DNA of 64,000 nt from assembly GCA_034766995.1 (NCBI GenBank), contig CM068317.1, positions 25,128,501 through 25,192,500 on the forward strand. Reading direction: 5' to 3'. The translations under genes and the position numbers were made by a program. Under the pieces are notes generated by a model. The model worked only from the letters and a program-made list of their open reading frames with translations. It ran no database searches and had not been told where the DNA came from. This document shows, piece by piece, positions 10,745 to 22,285 of this stretch (its first letter is position 1; each line of letters opens with the position of its first letter). The stretch is from Acanthacorydalis orientalis (taxonomy: Eukaryota > Arthropoda > Insecta > Megaloptera > Corydalidae).

Positions 10745-11465
10745 ACGTCCAGTGTATATGTTGAAAAAATCCTTAAAATACAGAATACAACAACAACCAA
10801 TGTAGCAATGTCTCTTTGTAACGACTTATTGAATAAGGGACACAATGTGTACATTGAAAATTGGTATACTAGTTTAGACTTATCAAATAACTTACTGGAA
10901 AATAACACACATTTAGTTGATATTTCACGTTCGAATCGTCAGGGCAATCCTCAAGAAGTTTTATCAAAGAAATTGAAATGGGGCGAGATTATAGCAAAAG
11001 AAAATCAAAAAGAAATAACTATTCTAAAATAGAGCGATATCTTACTATTTTCAACAAAACGTACAGCAGAGATGGTGACTGTTAAGAGAAATCAAATTAT
11101 TTCTTGAAACTAAAGATAGTGGTGGATTATAATGTAGGGAAAGTAGCAGCCAATATATCTGATCAGATGAATGAGTACAATAATCCATCACGTAAGTCAA
11201 TGAAGTGGAATAAAAAGCTAGATTTTGAGCTTTTACTGAACAATTCTGTTCTCAATACACATATTTTATTTAAAAATGTGACCAAAAAGATATATCCATT
11301 ACGAAATTTTGAAATAAATTGTGCCTTCATCTTACGGGCTACCAGGATGAAGAAATCACAAGCAGCACTATTATAAATAAACCACCAAAATTCCGTCGCC
11401 GACTGCAAGAAAAAGATGGAAAGGTATCTGAAGTTAGAAAATACTCTATTAATAATTTATGATAT
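10745..11465 (+). pseudogene. piggyBac-type transposase fragment
   Basis: The plus-strand frame 10808-11030 reads LLNKGHNVYIENWYTS, then a block with KLKWGEI. This corresponds to the piggyBac segment whose DNW motif carries the second catalytic Asp, here replaced by Glu. After a TAG where Trp is expected (about 11031) the same frame continues with FSTKRTAEMVTVK. A frameshift near 11095 leads to 11104-11376, VVDYNVGKVAANISDQMNEY, the region of the third catalytic Asp (normally VD..DQM, here N), followed by LELILNxSVxN-like residues. The start and the cysteine-rich C terminus of the protein are missing. A dead, 5'- and 3'-incomplete copy; terminal repeats not found. Confidence 0.8.
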
Positions 11466-11598
11466 TGGATTATTATTTATTAAATTTTATACTGTCAGCC
11501 ATCGGCGACCGACGCCGATGACTATTATATAATATATAATATAATATATAAAATATTTCCATATATGAATATTTGAAAAGGACATTATATTTATTTTA

Positions 11599-12113
11599 TT
11601 AGGTGTAAAAATTAATTCAGTGCCTTTAACATGAATGAATTATAACATTGTTTTTTGAAAAAAAATTTTTTTCTTCTTTTTAGAATTTCCAAGTGCCAAA
11701 CTTAATATTTAAAAACACTATATATCAAGGGTAAGCAGATGGCATAACCTCACAAAACAGTAGTGAAAACAATGTCGTCCGTAAAGAAGCATATTAGACA
11801 TTGGATACTTTTCGCTTTTTGTTGAAAAAAATCTGCTTAAGCCGCGAGATTGATTGTTTGCAGCTTCGAGAGATGGCGGTTTAATTTACAAACATGCAAA
11901 AAATGTTAAAACAGTGGAAGAGATCCGAAAATGCATTACGATTTCATCGATTCAAAGCTGACATATTTTTTTCGACAAGGGATTGGTCAGTTTCCCCACA
12001 AATGGAGCATATCATGTAAAATAATAGGGGATATCTTGAGGATTAAAATGTGTTTTATTTTTCTGTAAACATTTTTCTATAAAAAAAAGCATTAAAATAA
12101 TTTATATACCTAA
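11599..12113 (+). mobile_element. Internally deleted mariner, family D (515 bp)
   Basis: The left end is TTAGGTGTAAAAATTAATTC and continues into AGTGCC; the right end is a decayed mirror (AATAATTTATATACCTAA). TA flanks both sides (11597-11598, 12114-12115). The interior, from ATG at 11772, gives the start of a mariner transposase (KKHIRHWILF) and then jumps to its extreme C-terminal part (FIDSK, then FFRQGIGQFPHKW) without the catalytic core. The copy at 51834 has the same junction, so this is a propagated deletion derivative. No parent full-length copy is in the window. Confidence 0.75.
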
Positions 12114-12289
12114 TATGTTGAAGCAAGTACGGTTCACTATTCCGACGAATAAATTATATTTTGAATGGAGTAATATATCTGTCGAAATTCAATTAACGTT
12201 ATGGTCTTTGATGATTCCAGATAATCAAAAATCGTAAACTGCTCTCTATTTGTAGATGTTCGGATAATTTTATAATAAAATTAGTCTAG

Positions 12290-12960
12290 CGTCGATTCTA
12301 GACAACAGAGACACCGGCTGAAATCTCTTGTAACATGTGACGCACAAACACACGACGAGCAATTAAATGGAAATCAAGGGATGTATTTGCATACGTCAAC
12401 CACAACGCGTACGTACGTTTCTTCGTACTCACACGTGTAGATACATACACACACACACAGTTGAAAATATGCACGTGTTACGAGCCCGGGCATTGAATGT
12501 GTTATATTCGGACGGCCGAGGATGCGAATGTTGTATAACATCGGGAGATAAGGTGTAGAAATGAGGTATCCACCTATGACCAAATCGACGCCTAAACAAA
12601 TATCGACGGGGTCGATGTTGATTTAAGAGACGCGCACGTCGTCCACATGTATTGAGGCTTCGCGACGGACGTACGATGTCGTTCCGGACGATTTATCAGA
12701 AATGGAACGAGGTGATGAAATACTATGTACATACAGCCACACAATGAGCAAAAAAAAGATTTTTTCACGCCGCTCGTGACGACGATAAAATCAATTGATC
12801 ACACATTGAGACGGCGGTCGAGCTTTCACTTTTATGCATGGAGTGTAAAAGTGAACGATGGAATTACACAAGCATGTCATAAAAGCCGACGATGGTGTAG
12901 AAGGGATGATCGAATTGAAATCTGGTTTATTGAAAATTATATAGAAGATGATTTCCAGGT
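12290..12960. other. GC-richer island
   Basis: CpG-rich block with ACGTACG motifs near 12405-12420, a short CA repeat (12448-12463) and CGACG-rich sequence at 12560-12700. Open frames on both strands (for example 12725-12967 plus) are short, overlap each other and show no protein motif. Function unknown. Confidence 0.4.
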
Positions 12961-14299
12961 TTTATGATTTGAGTGGCTGAAACCAAAATGAGATATGTTG
13001 TTCAGCTTATAACAAATAAAAAATAAGTCAATATAAATTATCTGCAAATGATTTAATATTTTTTCCATACACTGAATATTAAAGCATTTCTGCATTATCT
13101 ATATTAATAAAAAAATTTTTTTTTATTTTATTTTATTCTTAAAATAAAGACGTTACTACCTTTTAAAAAATATTTTTTATAGACGACCGATTTGAAAAAG
13201 ATATTGATCGGATTAATTGGATTTGAAAATATAAACATATTAATCAGACACTTAATGTACTTGTCATTAAGTTAAGATTCCTTTAAAGTTTATGTAAATA
13301 AAATATAATACACAAATATTAATTTTAAATTAAATAATTTAAATTTGTTAAAATTTATCATTATTTTTTATAAATAGAAACTAAAATCGAAAATTAAATT
13401 TGTCAAATTTATTAAAACTGAGATTTATTCCTTAAGCTAAGCATAAAATCAATAATAGTACAGTATATAATAATTAATATAAGTAAAATCAATTATCTTA
13501 TTTTGACAAATAAATTCCAAATTTAAACTCAACATTTTCACAAATAAATTCTTTTTTACTCCATAAACCATAACAAATTTTTCAAACAAAAATATTCGAT
13601 AACTTATTATTTATTACTTTTGATTGACGCTTGAGCGAATTTTTATAGTAAGGCCCAAATTACCGAAAAATTTTAGTGATTTTTCAATAATTTGTCACTC
13701 TGAAGATTATGGTGTCGGCATTTAAATGCGGATAAACGACAATCAAAAGTAACCAATAACGATTTATTGAATGTTTTTGATCCAAAAATTTGATGTGGTT
13801 TCTGAAGTGAACAAAAAATTAATTTGTTAAGTGAATTTATCCACAATGTCAAGACTGTTATTGTGTTAAAATCAACAGCTGGTAAATTAAATTTTTTATT
13901 TTTTAATCGTGTATTTTTGAAAAATTACGAGATAGGCTGTAATAATTTTAAAAAATATTAATAAAATTGAACTAAAGAAGTGTACATAAAATTTAGATAT
14001 ATTTATTTTTCAATTAAAATTTATTAGATTAAAGTTAAACTTTTTATAAAAAACCATACATCTGTTGTATTATTTTTTATAATGATAAAATTTTATCATC
14101 GTGAGGCTTTATATAATTTTTGAAGAAATACTATAATATAATAATTCTAAATATTTAACCAATAACATTTTTAAAATCTTGAATACGACTAAACGAAATA
14201 TTGACCTGTTTTATATAAATTTTTCTCGACTTCTTGAACTCGGATCATACTAAAACTATATAACTTTGTAATATTTTTAGGTTTCATATCATCGACTAT
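12961..14299. other. AT-rich spacer with a possible tiny inverted-repeat element
   Basis: Background sequence. Between about 13608 and 13765, short inverted ends (ACTTTTGATTGACG at the left and CGACAATCAAAAGT at the right, one mismatch) enclose about 110 bp. This could be a small MITE or a chance palindrome. No gene seen. Confidence 0.35.
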
Positions 14300-14700
14300 C
14301 TTAAAAACGATCCGTTTATTCATCCAGTAACATTCGTCCATGTGTTTTCGTCCGTCTCATCTCTTTAATATATAAGAACGACTGCGTACAGAACCTTATC
14401 TGGGGCCGCACGACGCCGTCCGTGTATTATAACCCGACCGAGTGTCAATTCATAAAACAGGCTTTTTTTTAATAAATATCAAACGGTCGAGCCATTCGAG
14501 CACTCGAACTCGTACCGCACACAAACTGTCTGTGAACACAACAGTGGATGCCGGCCAGTGAGTGCGCGCCGATAAAAAGCGTAATAAAAGCGGGAAGCTT
14601 CCGTCGGCCACTTTCTCGACGGCAAGTTTTACGGATACGATAATACGCCTGACTTGAATACGCACATAATAATGTAAACAGTGGCTCTAAAACAGTTAGA
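14300..14700. other. GC-richer island
   Basis: CpG-containing block (14400-14650 the richest) within AT-rich DNA. A 71-codon minus-strand open frame (14450-14665) has no recognisable motif. Function unknown. Confidence 0.4.
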
Positions 14701-15420
14701 CAGGAGAATAAACGTGAACGATAATAAAATGTTCCAACCGATGAAGTTAGTTAATTTAATTTATTTTTATTTAATGTCTATTTAAATATTCTCTGAAACA
14801 AACTAAGACATACTTTACACTTAATAAAATCTACTTTAGTTGTAATCTTAATAATAAAAACCTACATTTCTCGACACTTTATCCGCAACGTGGCCGTCAG
14901 CCGCCATCTAGTGAATTTGGTGTATAATGAAGTATTCACAATGGATAGGTTTCAAGTTTAATTCATTACGTTTCGTTCTTAGGTATTTTTTTATGTTTAA
15001 ATATATTATGTTGTACAAACCGATAAACAGGGTTTTCTTCCTATGTTTTTTTCTATATTCCCGTCAATTTTAACGGGCTATATACTAAATTTTAATATGA
15101 TAATGTTTGTACTGACAGATCATTATCTTAATAGAAAAGTAATATTATTCGAAAAAGTATCCAGATTAATTTAACAATTAGTGTTTTTTACGAAAGAAAA
15201 TAAATTATTCTTAACTATTTAATTGATACTTTCAATCACAGTCCTTCTTTCAATAACTGACTCTGAGACATATTAGTCTTTTTCACATAATATAAACTAT
15301 AAATCAATTTAATATTTAATATTTTTGACATTATTATGAAACATAGAATACCGATATGATGACTAGTCAACAAAATCAAAAACACTGCAAGTAGGTTACT
15401 TTGGCAGTCTATCTAGTAGC
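14701..15420. other. AT-rich spacer
   Basis: No gene or repeat recognised. The short GC-richer stretch at 14880-14935 (CGTGGCCGTCAGCCGCC) is unexplained. Confidence 0.5.
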
Positions 15421-16698
15421 ATAGATTGGTGTAAAAATAATTGCAGTTTTTACTTATTAAGTATATTAAGACGCATATACAAGTTAAAAATTATATTTAT
15501 TAACCAAAGTAAGACCACTGGCCTGCATACAGTTCTCCTAAGGGGAAACAAGTTTGTTTATTCTTTCAAGATAGAATTTTGGAGTTCTTGAATTAACGAA
15601 TTCATCGAAAGCGCTTTGAGTTGATGCTTCGAAAACCTTCTCTCGTAGAAAATTACTCTAATATTTTAAAAAATGACAATCTGTCGGAAAGAGGTCCGGA
15701 GAATAAGGTGAGTGAGATAAGGTTTCATAACCCAGTTCATTTCATTTTTTTAAAGTCATTTGTGAGACGTGTGATCGGTCGTTGACATGAAAAGAAATGG
15801 TCCTCTTGAATTGACTAAGGATGGCCGTAAACGATGTAACTTCTCATGTATTTTTCCAATTTCTGAAAATATCTTCTTACTGTTATTTTTTCACCAGGAT
15901 TTAAGAAGTTGTAGTAAATGATACCACTTGCCGACCACCAAATAGTGACCATAACTTTTTTTTCATGAAACTTCGGTTGAGGAAAGCTTTTAGTGCTTCT
16001 TCTCGGTCTATCCACCGTGATGAACGTTTCCGATTGTTATAGAGAATCCACTTTACATAACATGTGGTAATTTGATTAAGAAATGGACCATTTTGTCACG
16101 CAAAAGAAGCGCAGACCAGACATTGTATCGCCGAATTAGTTGATGTTCGTTTAATTTACACGGAATCCATTTATTTGGCTTTTTTGTTTTTCAAATTAGT
16201 CTCAAATATCGAATAACTGTGTTGAATAATCAAATTGAGTTCTTCTGCCACCTCTCGAGATGTTTTACGTGGATCCGCTTCAATAGTGGTTCTTATATCA
16301 TTATTGTCTATAGCTGAAGGACGTTCACGCCCCTCCTCATTATCAAGGCTTTTGTTCCCATTACGAAATTTTTGGAACCAGTGTTGAGCAGTATATTCAC
16401 TAATCAACTCTTCGACAAAAACAAATTTAATATTTCAAGCAGTGTCTGTTGCTTTACATCCCAGTTTAAACTCATACAACAAAATCGCACGAATTTGCTT
16501 TTTTGCATGCCTATTTAAGAAGTTATATCCAACAATAGTAATGAATAGAAATTGTAGAATAAGCTGAAATCAATAGTGATAATTTCATTTTTTACAATGA
16601 TGTGTTTTAGATGACTATAGCAAAAAATAACAGCAACTAAAAAAATCGACGCCAAACTTAAAATGATAAAAACTGCAATTATTGTTGTATCAACCTAA
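15421..16698 (-). mobile_element. Mariner transposon, family A, copy 1 (1.28 kb)
   Basis: The inverted ends resemble TTAGGTTGGTACAAAAATAA; here the left end is ATAGATTGGTGTAAAAATAA and the right end, read inward, starts TTAGGTTGATACAACAATAA. TA follows the right end (16699-16700). Length and minus-strand transposase remnant fit a complete mariner. Two more copies of this family lie at 32879 and 57877. Confidence 0.87.
15500..16508 (-). pseudogene. Mariner family A transposase pseudogene, copy 1
   Basis: The protein would start at the ATG ending at 16508 and end at the stop at 15500. Recognisable: YEFKLG in the N-terminal helix-turn-helix region near 16470; EYTAQHWFQKFRNGN near 16355-16400; the TSREVAEEL segment near 16245; VTIWWSASGIIYYNFLNPGE near 15880-15960; and PYSPDLFPTD near 15690, where the third catalytic Asp is retained. 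The HDN region near 15770 is damaged, and frameshifts separate at least four blocks. Not functional. Confidence 0.85.
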
Positions 16699-16753
16699 TA
16701 GTATGATTATTCATTAATTATTAATTTGAATTCGGTAAACTCTATATTTAATA

Positions 16754-17087
16754 ATGAAATGTTCTGCAAAGAAAAATAAAACCAAAGCGTTTCACTGCTT
16801 TTACAGTTGTGTGGGAAAAGCATTCCAAAATGATACGGTCAGGTTTCATTTATTTTCAAAGTCAAATACAAGCTTTGTTAAATGAAGAATGCATATCGTG
16901 GAGAACAAGTCATTGAACGGTTTCTAGCATGGATTAAAATATTAAAAATAAAAAAGAAATGTCCATCTATGAGAATGTGTTCTTTGCATTTTTCTAAAGA
17001 AAATTTTATACTATCACGTAAGTAAAATAGAAAAATATATCAAAGTATGGTCTTCAAAAAGTGAAAATTTGATAAATATCTCTACAG
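16754..17087 (+). pseudogene. THAP-type zinc-finger sequence with intron-like splice signals
   Basis: From ATG 16754 the plus strand reads MKCSAKKN, then DTVRFHLFSK. After an overlapping ATGA at 16882-16885 the reading continues one frame over with ERFLAWIKIL and SMRMCSLHFSKENF. Order and spacing match the THAP domain: Cys near the start, (R/S)FH-FP-like motif, a Trp, then C-x2-H-F. The second zinc Cys is Asn here, and the +1 shift breaks the frame. The sequence ends at a perfect donor (C|GTAAGT, GT at 17018-17019), and a good acceptor (TCTCTACAG, AG at 17086-17087) follows 70 bp later, the size of a short insect intron. It could be an exon of a host THAP gene or of a P-element-like transposase. 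As it stands it looks decayed. Upstream parts were not found. Confidence 0.5.
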
Positions 17088-17842
17088 TTGTCATCGTTCG
17101 TCTTTCCACGATGAATAAAAATCCGACATTAATTCAATTTTCTCCATCAATATAATTTTTATTGCTTGGTTTTGCGCAATGAAACTTTATAATGTAGAAA
17201 CTTTCATTTTTAAGATGTTTTTCTTTATATTTACACTCTTTTCGAATCACTGGAAAAATAAGTACACTTGCCGGAATCTAACTTCGACAACAAGCACGCC
17301 ATACTCATTTTACTACCGCTGCTCCTGATTCTATTTCTACTGTTACTCTACGTCTACGACCACCATGGCCGCACGTCTCGTTCGCTGTACGTTATTTTCT
17401 TTTTCCGCCTGTATCAGTAAAAAACAAAAGTGACGGTGTGAAAAAAGAAAACTTTCCTAAGAAATATGGTCGGGCTCGTTTGCTCATTCATTGAAAAGTT
17501 ACGAGTGAGAATTATTACGCGAGAAAAGAACGAAATATTTTCAGTTTTATTGTAAAAAATGTATAATTAAAAAAGAATGTTTTCCAGTTAAAACTTTCGC
17601 AGTGTATTTTCATTTGAACGTGGACGAATGTGTGTGTGTGTGTGTGTGTGTGTGAACGCGCCGTGTGTTTTTCTTTTTCCATTTCTTTATACACGAGGAG
17701 TACGACTTGAAAGGAACGGTGTGAAGCCGACGTCGACGACGACGTCGGTGCTCGCTCCTATAATTTATAACACTTGTGTTGAAGTTAAAATGAAATGTCC
17801 CAGTTAAGATCCATATGAATTAATTAGTCACCTTAATTAACT
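17088..17842. other. GC-richer island with (GT)n
   Basis: The block at about 17240-17770 is GC-richer and contains a (TG)n run at 17629-17654 and GACGTCGACGACGACGTCGG-like simple sequence near 17730-17750. One plus-strand frame at about 17253-17420 without an ATG near its start encodes a very hydrophobic stretch (LLPLLLILFLLLLYVYDHHG), but the underlying DNA is cryptic CTACTG-like simple sequence. Nothing is called as a gene. Confidence 0.35.
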
Positions 17843-17843
17843 T

Positions 17844-17874
<31 letters not shown>

Positions 17875-17875
17875 A

Positions 17876-17914
<39 letters not shown>
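17843..17914. repeat. (AT)n microsatellite
   Basis: Interrupted AT run at the right side of the island. Confidence 0.93.
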
Positions 17915-17916
<2 letters not shown>

Positions 17917-18989
17917 TCGTATATACAGTTGGTAATAGAATATCTTTACAATGTATTTTAATAGAAACTTTAATCAAACTTCCAAGTGTTTTTACTTGAT
18001 TGTTTATTCTTTTACCTGTACATTATATTTTCTTTACATTTCCCACATATTTTTTTTAAAATGAACTAGAATTGTAAAGAACAGAGTATTTTTTATACGA
18101 AACCGTATAAAAAATTATTATATTTTATTACATAATATTTTAGTGTTGTTTATTTTGAAAGAAATATATTTTTAAAGTGAAGTCTTTAAAACAGATAAAA
18201 TATATTTTTATATTAATCTTCTTTTTTAATTTTATCTTTTTATTTGCTTGTTCTCAACTAACTGCCAACGTATCCGTGTATTTCAGCTGTTCCTTATACC
18301 TATTTTAACCATATTTATAATTTTCAATACTTTTAAAGTTAATATTATTTATATTCAATGTCGAACTTGAACATTGCCCTTTTTCTTATTTATTTATTTG
18401 TTTTCTCTTAATTAAAATTGAAAACTTTTTGCTACATCAAATTAACATATTTATTTTATTTCAGTTATATAGAAACGCGATTTTACAACACTGCTAGTAA
18501 TTTGTAAAAGTTGTTGATATTTCATATTTTTTAAAAATTTTTACTAAGCGTAATTTATTCTATATTATTTTTAATGTTTAAATTAACAACACATACATAC
18601 ACACACACAATATATATATATAAACATAAGGTATTTTTTCTTTTATATTTCTAATTTTAAGATTTTCTAATTTAAGAAATGTGTGATTTACACAAAATTA
18701 ACTGAAAATTAAAAGTTTCAGTATTAATTACAATGACAAAACATAAAAGTGGATACACTGACAAAGTAAAGTTAGTTGTAAGTTATTGGAATAAAAAGAA
18801 ATTGAAAAATTATAAATTATGTGAATAAAATATTTTTAGATGATGATTATTATATTTTATTGTTAATAGTATTCTCAATTAAAATAAATTCAGAATGCGT
18901 CAAACTTAAACAAACAAAGTAACGCATGAACATTGCATTAATATAAAATAAAAACACCTAGAAAAAATATGTGAACAAAAGAATTCAAG
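17915..18989. other. AT-rich spacer
   Basis: Background sequence with a short (CA)/(TA) run near 18592-18622. No gene recognised. Confidence 0.6.
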
Positions 18990-19709
18990 AATGTTAGGAA
19001 TTAGATAGATAGATTAGATAGATAGATTATCTTTGAAGGGGGAGGAAGCTATCTTGCCTCCTGGCACTTAGATTCGAGGTCCATTATGCCTTCCCTCGGC
19101 TTGATCAAAACTACTCGGGAAGTCTCGCTTCCTTCCAGAAGCCTATCAGCCTGCCCGAGTTTATAGACCCTAATTCGGCCGCGGTGAGGAGAAACTCCCC
19201 AAACCATCGTCGCCTTAAATTGACCCATGCCGGACATTCCGCGAGGAGGTGAATGGGGGTCTCGTTGCCCCCCCCCCCACACCATCTACACTTCCCGTCC
19301 GTCCTTCGGCCTTGTATATGTTCGTGGTAGCTTAGTCTCCCGTGTCCTGTGACAATTCGCACCAGGATCCGGGAGAAAGATCTGCCACTTGTATAGATTC
19401 TCTTGGTCCAGTCCTTATTTGGGGCCTGGCCTAAGAGTACCCTGGATTGACGGCAACCGTCAATCTTTAGCCACCATTCTGAGTGTTCTGACTCGACCCA
19501 TTCCCGAATGGCGCTCTTGGCCCAGCATCTTGCTAACCCTACGAAGGGCTCTGGCCCCTCCACTGCGGACCTGGCTCCTAATAAGGCCAGTTTGTCCGCT
19601 ATTTCGTTCCCCCGTATGCCCGTATGACTCGGTACCCACAGAAGGTGAACCTCGTTCTGGAAAGCCAGTCTACCGAGAGCTATCTTGCATTACTCAATGT
19701 CAGGAATTA
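18990..19709 (-). mobile_element. 5'-truncated LINE insertion with target-site duplication
   Basis: Non-LTR retrotransposon fragment, coding on the minus strand. A 14-bp duplication with one mismatch flanks it (AATGTTAGGAATTA at 18990-19003 and AATGTCAGGAATTA at 19696-19709). The 3' end carries a GATA/ATCT simple-repeat tail (19004-19032), and the 5' end is cut inside the RNase H domain. A 5' truncation, simple tail and short duplication are what target-primed reverse transcription leaves behind. Related pieces lie at 36457-37022 and 37639-37741. Confidence 0.85.
19111..19690 (-). pseudogene. LINE ORF2 C-terminus: RNase H end and CCHC-like knuckle
   Basis: Reading from 19690 down on the minus strand: IALGRLAFQNEVHLLW, then HTGIRGNEIADKLALLGARS, the end of an RNase H domain with its conserved His and Asp. 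An Arg/Trp-rich linker follows (LLGQAPNKDWTKRI), then CRWCGGGGNETPIHLLAECP, a Cys-Cys-His-Cys knuckle common at the C terminus of I/R1/Jockey/LOA-group LINE proteins. It ends at the stop after KEARLPE at 19111. The frame is open through the visible part, so the copy is relatively young, but the reverse transcriptase is absent. The exact LINE clade cannot be decided from this end alone. Confidence 0.85.
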
Positions 19710-20716
19710 CTCAATTAAAATAGTTGGAAATTTAAACAAAATTAATAAAAGAATCCAAACGATAAAGCTTAACGAAAACCTTTATATAAACATTTAATCA
19801 ATGTCTATATCAATATCTGCATAAGTTTTCTAAATATCCCTTATAGGACCCAATACATAAATAAAACAAACAGTGACCCTAACGAATACACAAAAGTTAT
19901 TTATCTTTATATATTTACTATATATATTATACACAATAGTATTTATAGAAAGATATGTGATAATTATACGTTCTCTACGAGTATTATTAAAAAAATAGAG
20001 CTAAAGTTTTCGATGATATAAAATTCATTATCGTTAAATTTAAAATATGAAAAAATAATCTTAAGAGTTTAAATGAAAAAAATGTAATAATTAATTAATA
20101 GAACGAACTAAGTATATAATATTTCTTTTAAGTCTAAAATTATTTTTCGAAATTCAATTTCATTTTCAAAAGATAATAAGAACGACTTGAAAAAAAAACT
20201 TCTCATAAATAACCGAATTTTAAAGAAGAATAATTAAACAGTTCAACTTCATTGTGAAAAAAATGTCTTGTCTCTAGTAAATCTGCTACTGAATATTATG
20301 ATACAAGCAGATACGTAGTACAACTGTGTCACTGGTCAATATTTCCTAAAAGAGAAACACAAATATGGTTCTTTATTTTTCTTTTTCAAGTGATTTTTGT
20401 TGAGTTGCTGTAAAATTCTGCTACAATCAGTTTCGGCTTTTAAATCATTTTTCTATTAGATAATACTCAGTATCGCAAACAATAAAATATGACACAAGAA
20501 CTAAAACTGAATAAAGAATCTATCAGTTTGGCATTGGCCATTTGGTATAAATTTGGTATTGACCGGAAAACCAATTCGTTTTTTAAATGCATCTTCAGCA
20601 TTTATAAATTACTATTCAAGTAATAACAAAATTTTTTTAAAACTTATAAATTCCGTTATTCAATTCTAACAGCTTCATATTGAATTATAATACTTTCAGG
20701 TTAAATATTTAATTCT

Positions 20717-20718
<2 letters not shown>
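19710..20718. other. AT-rich spacer
   Basis: No feature recognised. Confidence 0.6.

Positions 20719-20804
<86 letters not shown>
20719..20804. repeat. (AT)n microsatellite, 86 bp
   Basis: One of the longest uninterrupted AT runs in the window. Confidence 0.97.
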
Positions 20805-20806
<2 letters not shown>

Positions 20807-21070
20807 CATGATAACGTGTGCGGACTAATGTAAATATGTGCACAATAAAGACCTTTATCAATGTTTGCTTTGATAGCACGCACGTTCGTACAATTGAACA
20901 ATAACAATCAAAATTTATGTTTTACAAAACGAGTAATGAACTATTACGGCGACGGAACGTGCAATAAAATGAACGAAATATTCAAATTACAGTTTAACAA
21001 AAAAAAATCGGCAAATAAAATCCGACCATTAAAGACGGTAGAACATACAAGCCATAAAAACGATTGTGTG

Positions 21071-21127
<57 letters not shown>

Positions 21128-21359
21128 TGTGTGCTTGTGCCTGTGTATGTACAGTATACAATAAACTATTCAATTACAACTTCATAAATTCGTATCAGCA
21201 CGTCATTTAAATTGTAAACATTGTTTATGAACAAAATAATGACATAGTAGAACAAGTTAATGATCGCATAATCGCATGCTGGAACATAAGTAGATCAATA
21301 AATTAAATGTACGCGTTACATTTCAGTTCGACGGCACTGAAGTACTGTTTGAACATCAC

Positions 21360-21441
<82 letters not shown>

Positions 21442-21957
21442 ATATATAAATGTGTGTATGCACAGAGTATTAAGTGTACGTCTATTAACGGACGGGCGAT
21501 ACGTTTAATGGCCGTTGATAAAGTAGCAACCGATTATATAACTGTTGATAAATCAGCGTTCTTTTATATTTAAACGAGATCGGGGTGAGGGGAAAAACAA
21601 CGGTTTCGGATAATTGCTCTGATGGATTTTAACGGTCGCCCTGTTGAAATATTGTCTGTAGAAGTTGTTGTAATTGAATGGAGTTAACACGTTCAGGAGG
21701 TAACAGTCTGTCGAACGAAGAGAACTCTATGTACATTTAAAAAAATCAATAAAAGTTCTGCAATCAAATTTAGATAATCTGTATTACATTTTCACTAAAT
21801 TTTGTAACTTTAAAAATGGACTTGCATTTTCTATAATTTATTTGATGATGTGTTAGCACGTTTAAACGTGATATCAAAGTTTAAGAAAAATTCAAATCGT
21901 CATTTTTTAAATATTCATTTTTATTATCATCTATCCATTTTTATGATTGAAATATAC

Positions 21958-21960
<3 letters not shown>
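20805..21960. other. Microsatellite-dense stretch with GC-richer segments
   Basis: Short GC-richer segments (20805-21060, 21180-21360, 21480-21740) separated by (AT)n at 21075-21124 and 21364-21448, the first followed by (TG)n. Apparent open frames here owe their length to repeated Tyr-Ile codons from the AT repeats and are not genes. Function of the unique segments unknown. Confidence 0.5.

Positions 21961-22029
<69 letters not shown>
21961..22029. repeat. (AT)n microsatellite
   Basis: AT run that directly abuts the truncated 5' end of the 5S-like sequence at 22030. Confidence 0.95.
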
Positions 22030-22031
<2 letters not shown>

Positions 22032-22145
22032 ACGCGGCACTGGAGCGACACCGGTTCCCGTCCGATCACCGCAGTTAAGCAGTACCGGGCCCGGTCAGTA
22101 CTCGGATGGAGGCGACCGTCCCGAAACGCCAGGTGTCATTGTCGA
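22030..22145 (+). rRNA. 5S rRNA-like sequence (head of a SINE, not a working gene)
   Basis: The stretch matches animal 5S rRNA from about residue 15 to the end: CACCGGTTCCCGTCCGATCA, CGCAGTTAAGCAG, GTCAGTACTCGGATGG and AGGTGTCATTG correspond in order to the canonical 5S segments. The internal control region used by RNA polymerase III (box A, intermediate element, box C) is recognisable with substitutions (GTTAAGC, GGTCAGTACTCGGATGG). The first 14 or so residues are missing, replaced by (AT)n, so the terminal stem cannot form. No T-rich terminator follows; the sequence runs on into a SINE body. I therefore read it as the 5S-derived head of a SINE. Confidence 0.85.
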
Positions 22146-22285
22146 ATACTCGCCAACACGCCAGAGGGGTCATCCTGGCGAGTCATGATCCTAAACCTTA
22201 CATGATGAGTACAAATAAAATGGAAAATCATGAAAGATGCCTTTATACAGCAGTGGATTAACACAGGCTGAAGATGATGATAATG

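Noticed and set aside
21307..21573. Open frames rich in Tyr-Ile repeats here and at about twenty other places
   Set aside because: They are translations of (AT)n microsatellites, which lack stops in the relevant registers.
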